In this document: piece by piece, positions 61,346 to 64,000 of the stretch
Position numbering within the stretch: position 1 is the first letter of the stretch
Layout: every line of letters starts with the position of its first letter
DNA from: Myxacorys chilensis ATA2-1-KO14
GTDB lineage: Bacteria > Cyanobacteriota > Cyanobacteriia > Leptolyngbyales > Leptolyngbyaceae
Length of the DNA: 64,000 nt
Assembly (NCBI GenBank): GCA_019359275.1
Contig: JAHHHP010000015.1
Span: 1 to 64,000, forward strand
Direction of reading: 5' to 3'
The notes under the pieces: generated by a model
The model's database searches: none
The model's input: only the letters and a program-made list of their open reading frames with translations
Told to the model about the DNA's origin: nothing
Position numbers and translations under genes: made by a program

Positions 61346-61723
61346 TCAAAAGTTGCGCGTTGCGCTAATCGCTAAACAGGCCCAGCCGACAATAAGCCCC
61401 ACACCACCGAGAGGCGCAACCGCCCCTAACACTTTCACTCCCGATAAACTCAATCCGTAAAGACTGCCGGAAAATAATCCAATTCCAATCAAAAAGCTAA
61501 TTCCTGATGCATTTAGCCACGCCTGATTAGCCTCTGGACGGCTCAATAAAATACCTACCATAATTAAGGCCAGCGCATGATACATCTGGTATCGCGCTCC
61601 CGTTTCAAACACATCGAGCATTCGTTCGTTCAAGCGTTCTCGCAGCGAATGTGTTGCAAATGCTCCGGCGGCAACTGAAATTCCTGCTAGTGTTGCTCCT
61701 AATGTAATAAACAATTGTTCCAT
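61346..61723 (-). CDS. DUF423 membrane protein
   Basis: 125 residues with four membrane helices and the family opening 'LGATLAGISVAAGAFATHSLRERL' and 'FETGARYQMYHALALI'. DUF423 proteins are inner-membrane proteins of unknown function. It starts two bases after the stop of the upstream gene (61726), so both are likely on one transcript. Confidence 0.87.
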   Translation of the reverse strand: MEQLFITLGATLAGISVAAGAFATHSLRERLNERMLDVFETGARYQMYHALALIMVGILLSRPEANQAWLNASGISFLIGIGLFSGSLYGLSLSGVKVLGAVAPLGGVGLIVGWACLAISATRNF

Positions 61724-61725
61724 AA

Positions 61726-62382
61726 TTATCCTTTTGGTACTATCAATATTGCTGCGCCAGTCGCTTCTAACTTTTGCTTTAATGAATTGGCTCGTTGTTC
61801 AGTGACATCGGTTGCGATCGCAACCGGACGCGACTTGGCTTGTTTCAACAGTGCCTTCAGCACTGATCGCTCTAGCCGCATGTTTTGCTGAAGTAAACTG
61901 AGCACGCGATCGCGATGCTGCCAAGGAAACGATTGCAGCACAACATCATAAGCCGTGGCAGCCGGAAGCGCGTTAAAATCTCCATCGAAATAGTAGAAGA
62001 TCTTTCCTTCTTCCGAAACATTGTAGGCTGCGTTAAACTCGCGTGCCCGTTCATCTAAATATGCTTTCGCGTCTGTGCCGCTGATACCCGCTTCCATTGA
62101 GAAGCGCAGCACGTTCAATTGGCCGCCATTTTCCTTCAGCAATCGGTAGAACACCTTTTGCAGGCGATCGCGCTCTTTTTGGTTGCGGCGATCGCGGCTT
62201 TGAATCAACAGCCAACTGCCCAATGCGGTAGATGGAACCCCGCCTAACAGTCCTACACCGACCGAGGCGAACTGCTGCTCAGGGGTCGCTCTCGGTTGAG
62301 TGATGCCGAGCACCGCAATCAGCCCGAAAAAAAGTCCGATGCCAAACGAGGCCCCGGCTGCGATCGTTCTTCCTTGCGCCAT
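61726..62382 (-). CDS. Membrane protein with L7/L12-like C-terminal domain
   Basis: 218 residues: two N-terminal membrane helices (about 8-27 and 38-62), a basic stretch ('QSRDRRNQKERDRLQK'), a winged-helix-like middle ('KENGGQLNVLRFSMEAGISG') and a tail (about 170-218). The tail, 'LKALLKQAKSRPVAIATDVTEQRANSLKQKLEATG' read in parts, matches the fold pattern of the ribosomal L7/L12 C-terminal domain. Such tails occur on cyanobacterial membrane proteins of unknown role. Confidence 0.62.
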   Translation of the reverse strand: MAQGRTIAAGASFGIGLFFGLIAVLGITQPRATPEQQFASVGVGLLGGVPSTALGSWLLIQSRDRRNQKERDRLQKVFYRLLKENGGQLNVLRFSMEAGISGTDAKAYLDERAREFNAAYNVSEEGKIFYYFDGDFNALPAATAYDVVLQSFPWQHRDRVLSLLQQNMRLERSVLKALLKQAKSRPVAIATDVTEQRANSLKQKLEATGAAILIVPKG

Positions 62383-62498
62383 AGTCTTTTGATGACGATG
62401 TGAATTCTGCTGACATCTTAGCCCGCAAGAATAAGGATGGAGGAGGAATGACGTAAGGCTGAGTTCATCTCTCTTCCAAATTCAAACCCATTCAGAGT

Positions 62499-63281
62499 TT
62501 ATGTGGTGGAGAGGTCAAGCCCAATATCGAATGTTCCTACATATCCGGTTGAGTCTTGGCTGAGTTGGAGCAGCAGTTGCTCGCCACCATCCTGAAAGAT
62601 GCCGTCACTCTCATTTCTTTGAGTGCGCTGCCCTTTGGCGGCATAAGGCGGCTGCGCGTAGACTTGATCTGAGATGGCATCATCAAAGTAAAGCTGCGAG
62701 GTGAATTCGTAACTTTGAGCAGACGCCGCCTCAGTCCGAATTTTGAAGTGAATGTGAACCGTTCTGCCCGGATACCAACCAGGGTAAATCGTCACGAACT
62801 CGACTTTTCCATCCGCATCAGTCACCTGATAGCCGCGTAAAAACTTCTGACCGACCGTACTGGATCTGCGATCGCTCACGTCTGAATAGGCTCCCGACGC
62901 ATCGCAGTGCCAAATATCGACGATCGCTCCCTTCAACGGCGTACAGGAACCCGCCCCGACTTGAGAGACGTGAAAGGCTAGCCGCAAGGGAACTCCAGGT
63001 TTTACAGCTCCGTCTGAAGGGTTCGAGCGGATGTCAGAGCGGTTCAGTTTTTCATCGACAAAATAAGGCCCTTCTGTCTGTTGAGGTTTGATGACGCAGG
63101 CAGGAGTCTTGGTCGCTGTGGTCGGGGTTTGATCCAGCGTACGGCTCGGTTCGCCTGAGGCGGATTCACTCCGCAGACATCCCACCAATGATACGGCGAC
63201 TGCTCCTCCCAAAAAGCCAAGCACTTCTCGCCGCTTGACGATCGCGCCGACTGAAACTTTGTTTACACGAGTATTTTTCAT
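62499..63281 (-). CDS. Intradiol ring-cleavage dioxygenase-like lipoprotein
   Basis: 260 residues. The N-terminus 'KRREVLGFLGGAVAVSLVGC' is a twin-Arg-like/lipoprotein signal with the lipobox L-V-G-C. The catalytic fold shows the Fe ligands: Tyr in 'CDASGAYSD', Tyr in 'YPGWYPGRTVHIHFKI', and two His in the same segment. It belongs with the exported protocatechuate/catechol dioxygenase-type proteins; the substrate is unknown. Exported dioxygenases of this type are seen in several bacteria without degradative operons. Confidence 0.82.
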   Translation of the reverse strand: MKNTRVNKVSVGAIVKRREVLGFLGGAVAVSLVGCLRSESASGEPSRTLDQTPTTATKTPACVIKPQQTEGPYFVDEKLNRSDIRSNPSDGAVKPGVPLRLAFHVSQVGAGSCTPLKGAIVDIWHCDASGAYSDVSDRRSSTVGQKFLRGYQVTDADGKVEFVTIYPGWYPGRTVHIHFKIRTEAASAQSYEFTSQLYFDDAISDQVYAQPPYAAKGQRTQRNESDGIFQDGGEQLLLQLSQDSTGYVGTFDIGLDLSTT

Positions 63282-63341
63282 TTTGATAGCTGCTAACTAA
63301 AGTAACCGAACGTAAGTTTCTGCAACGCTGCGTTTGAAACA

Positions 63342-63608
63342 TTAGGAGAGATAGCGACGCTGCCGAAACAAACGAGTCATGTAAATTCCTGTAATCAGCA
63401 AACTGAATAATCCGATTCCATTCAAAAGGGGAAAAACTTCACCCAGTCCAAAAATTTCTAACGTGTGAATGTGAATCAAAAATTCAGCTAATGCGCGTTG
63501 ATGCAGTGACCGAGCGATCGTGAATCCAACTCCGCTAATAACGGTTGTGAGTAAGGGCAGGAAAAGTACGATCGCAAGCCACCGATGATACTGACGAAAG
63601 CGATTCAT
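63342..63608 (-). CDS. Small PepSY-type membrane protein
   Basis: 88 residues. 'RQYHRWLAIVLFLPLLTTVISG' is the typical first helix of PepSY-associated membrane proteins, and a second helix ('IGLFSLLITGIYMTRLF') ends in a basic tail. It is short, with no PepSY domain between the helices. It lies 60 bases downstream of the dioxygenase start on the opposite side of a small gap. Confidence 0.6.
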   Translation of the reverse strand: MNRFRQYHRWLAIVLFLPLLTTVISGVGFTIARSLHQRALAEFLIHIHTLEIFGLGEVFPLLNGIGLFSLLITGIYMTRLFRQRRYLS

Positions 63609-63642
63609 ATAGCTTAGCGAAATTGCGTTTTTACTGAATTTT

Positions 63643-64000
63643 CTACTGAATTAAGTCTTGAACCGATTCACGCCGCTGTTGAAGCGACCGAATGCAGCCA
63701 CTCATCATCTGCAACAGATTCTCCAATTCCGCCGACTTGAGCAAAAATCCGTCAGCGCCCAAGGCAAAGGCATGAGAAGCATCGCTGGATTGACCAATTA
63801 GCACCATGCAAGGCTTTTTATCGAGAGGATGGAGACGAAGCTCATTTAAGATGGCAAACCCATCGAGATCAGGCATGTCTACCTCACACAACATCAGCTC
63901 AGGCTGTTGAGACTGAGCGATTTGCAATCCGATAAAACTATCCCAAGCCGCGATCGGTTCAAATCCATCTCGCTCTAACCAGTCGGCTAATGTTGATCGC
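63643..64000 (-). CDS. Response-regulator receiver domain, cut by the right edge
   Basis: At least 118 residues; the frame continues past 64000. The receiver Asp is in 'LMLCEVDMPDLDGFAIL'; the switch residue is in 'VLIGQSSDA' and the Lys in 'FLLKSAELENLL'. The C-terminus ends shortly after the domain, so it may be a stand-alone receiver or the last domain of a hybrid kinase. The visible ATG/TTG starts inside the domain are not the true start. Confidence 0.8.
   Translation of the reverse strand, partial: RSTLADWLERDGFEPIAAWDSFIGLQIAQSQQPELMLCEVDMPDLDGFAILNELRLHPLDKKPCMVLIGQSSDASHAFALGADGFLLKSAELENLLQMMSGCIRSLQQRRESVQDLIQ

Overview
The window is chromosomal DNA from a cyanobacterium, most likely a filamentous Leptolyngbya/Oscillatoriales-type organism. 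The evidence is the very frequent HIP1-type octamer GCGATCGC and its core, together with genes nearly restricted to cyanobacteria: orange carotenoid protein with its fluorescence recovery protein, a Psb32-like protein, the panC-cmk fusion, DUF4346/DUF1802/DUF3172 proteins, XisH/XisI and sucrose synthase. Most of it reads as ordinary housekeeping chromosome with small mobile or selfish modules set into it. I saw no tRNA, CRISPR array or prophage.

Layout. 1-6.2 kb: edge fragment of a transposase-like ORF, GlsB/YeaQ-type membrane protein, C39-like peptidase with repeats, peroxiredoxin Q, Psb32-like protein, DUF4346, FemAB-like acyltransferase. 6.2-14.3 kb: membrane histidine kinase, Gfo/Idh/MocA oxidoreductase with RNase III, the RNase P RNA gene, an intact ISAs1-family insertion with a 10-bp target duplication, and small unknown genes. 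14.8-20.8 kb: an NAD-synthesis operon (pncB, nadD, NrtR-like regulator, nadE) interrupted by two tandem MntA-HepT toxin-antitoxin pairs that arose by duplication. 20.8-30.6 kb: XisI/XisH, a GH65 phosphorylase fused to beta-phosphoglucomutase, sucrose synthase, a 21-bp tandem array, a VapBC pair, TMEM14 and 2OG-Fe(II) oxygenase genes with overlapping divergent starts.

30.6-42 kb: dispersed palindromic repeat, a 31-codon membrane ORF, DUF1802, AMIN-domain envelope protein, DUF3172, ABC-2 permease, histone-deacetylase-like hydrolase, gyrA, a HEAT protein with an internal acidic repeat, and a second 21-bp array that encodes heptads. 42-52 kb: Hsp70-like protein, a methanogen-output-domain protein translationally coupled to a hybrid histidine kinase, two tandem FluC/CrcB genes, recF, panC-cmk, a frameshifted retropepsin-like gene, DUF1877. 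52-64 kb: ferritin-like protein, the ocp-frp photoprotection pair, alpha/beta hydrolase, a sugar ABC permease, the ergothioneine cluster egtC-egtB-egtD, DUF423, a membrane protein with an L7/L12-like tail, an intradiol dioxygenase lipoprotein, and a response regulator cut by the right edge.

Functional links. The NAD operon joins the Preiss-Handler enzymes with a regulator whose Nudix box looks catalytically dead. The susA-GH65/PGM pair links sucrose and disaccharide breakdown to hexose phosphates. ocp-frp is the switch-on/switch-off pair for phycobilisome quenching. egtCBD makes the thiol antioxidant ergothioneine. No completely unknown multi-gene system stands out. The most unusual structures are the duplicated MntA-HepT modules inside the NAD operon (with a duplicated nadE start) and the two 21-bp arrays that stay open as heptapeptide frames on both strands.
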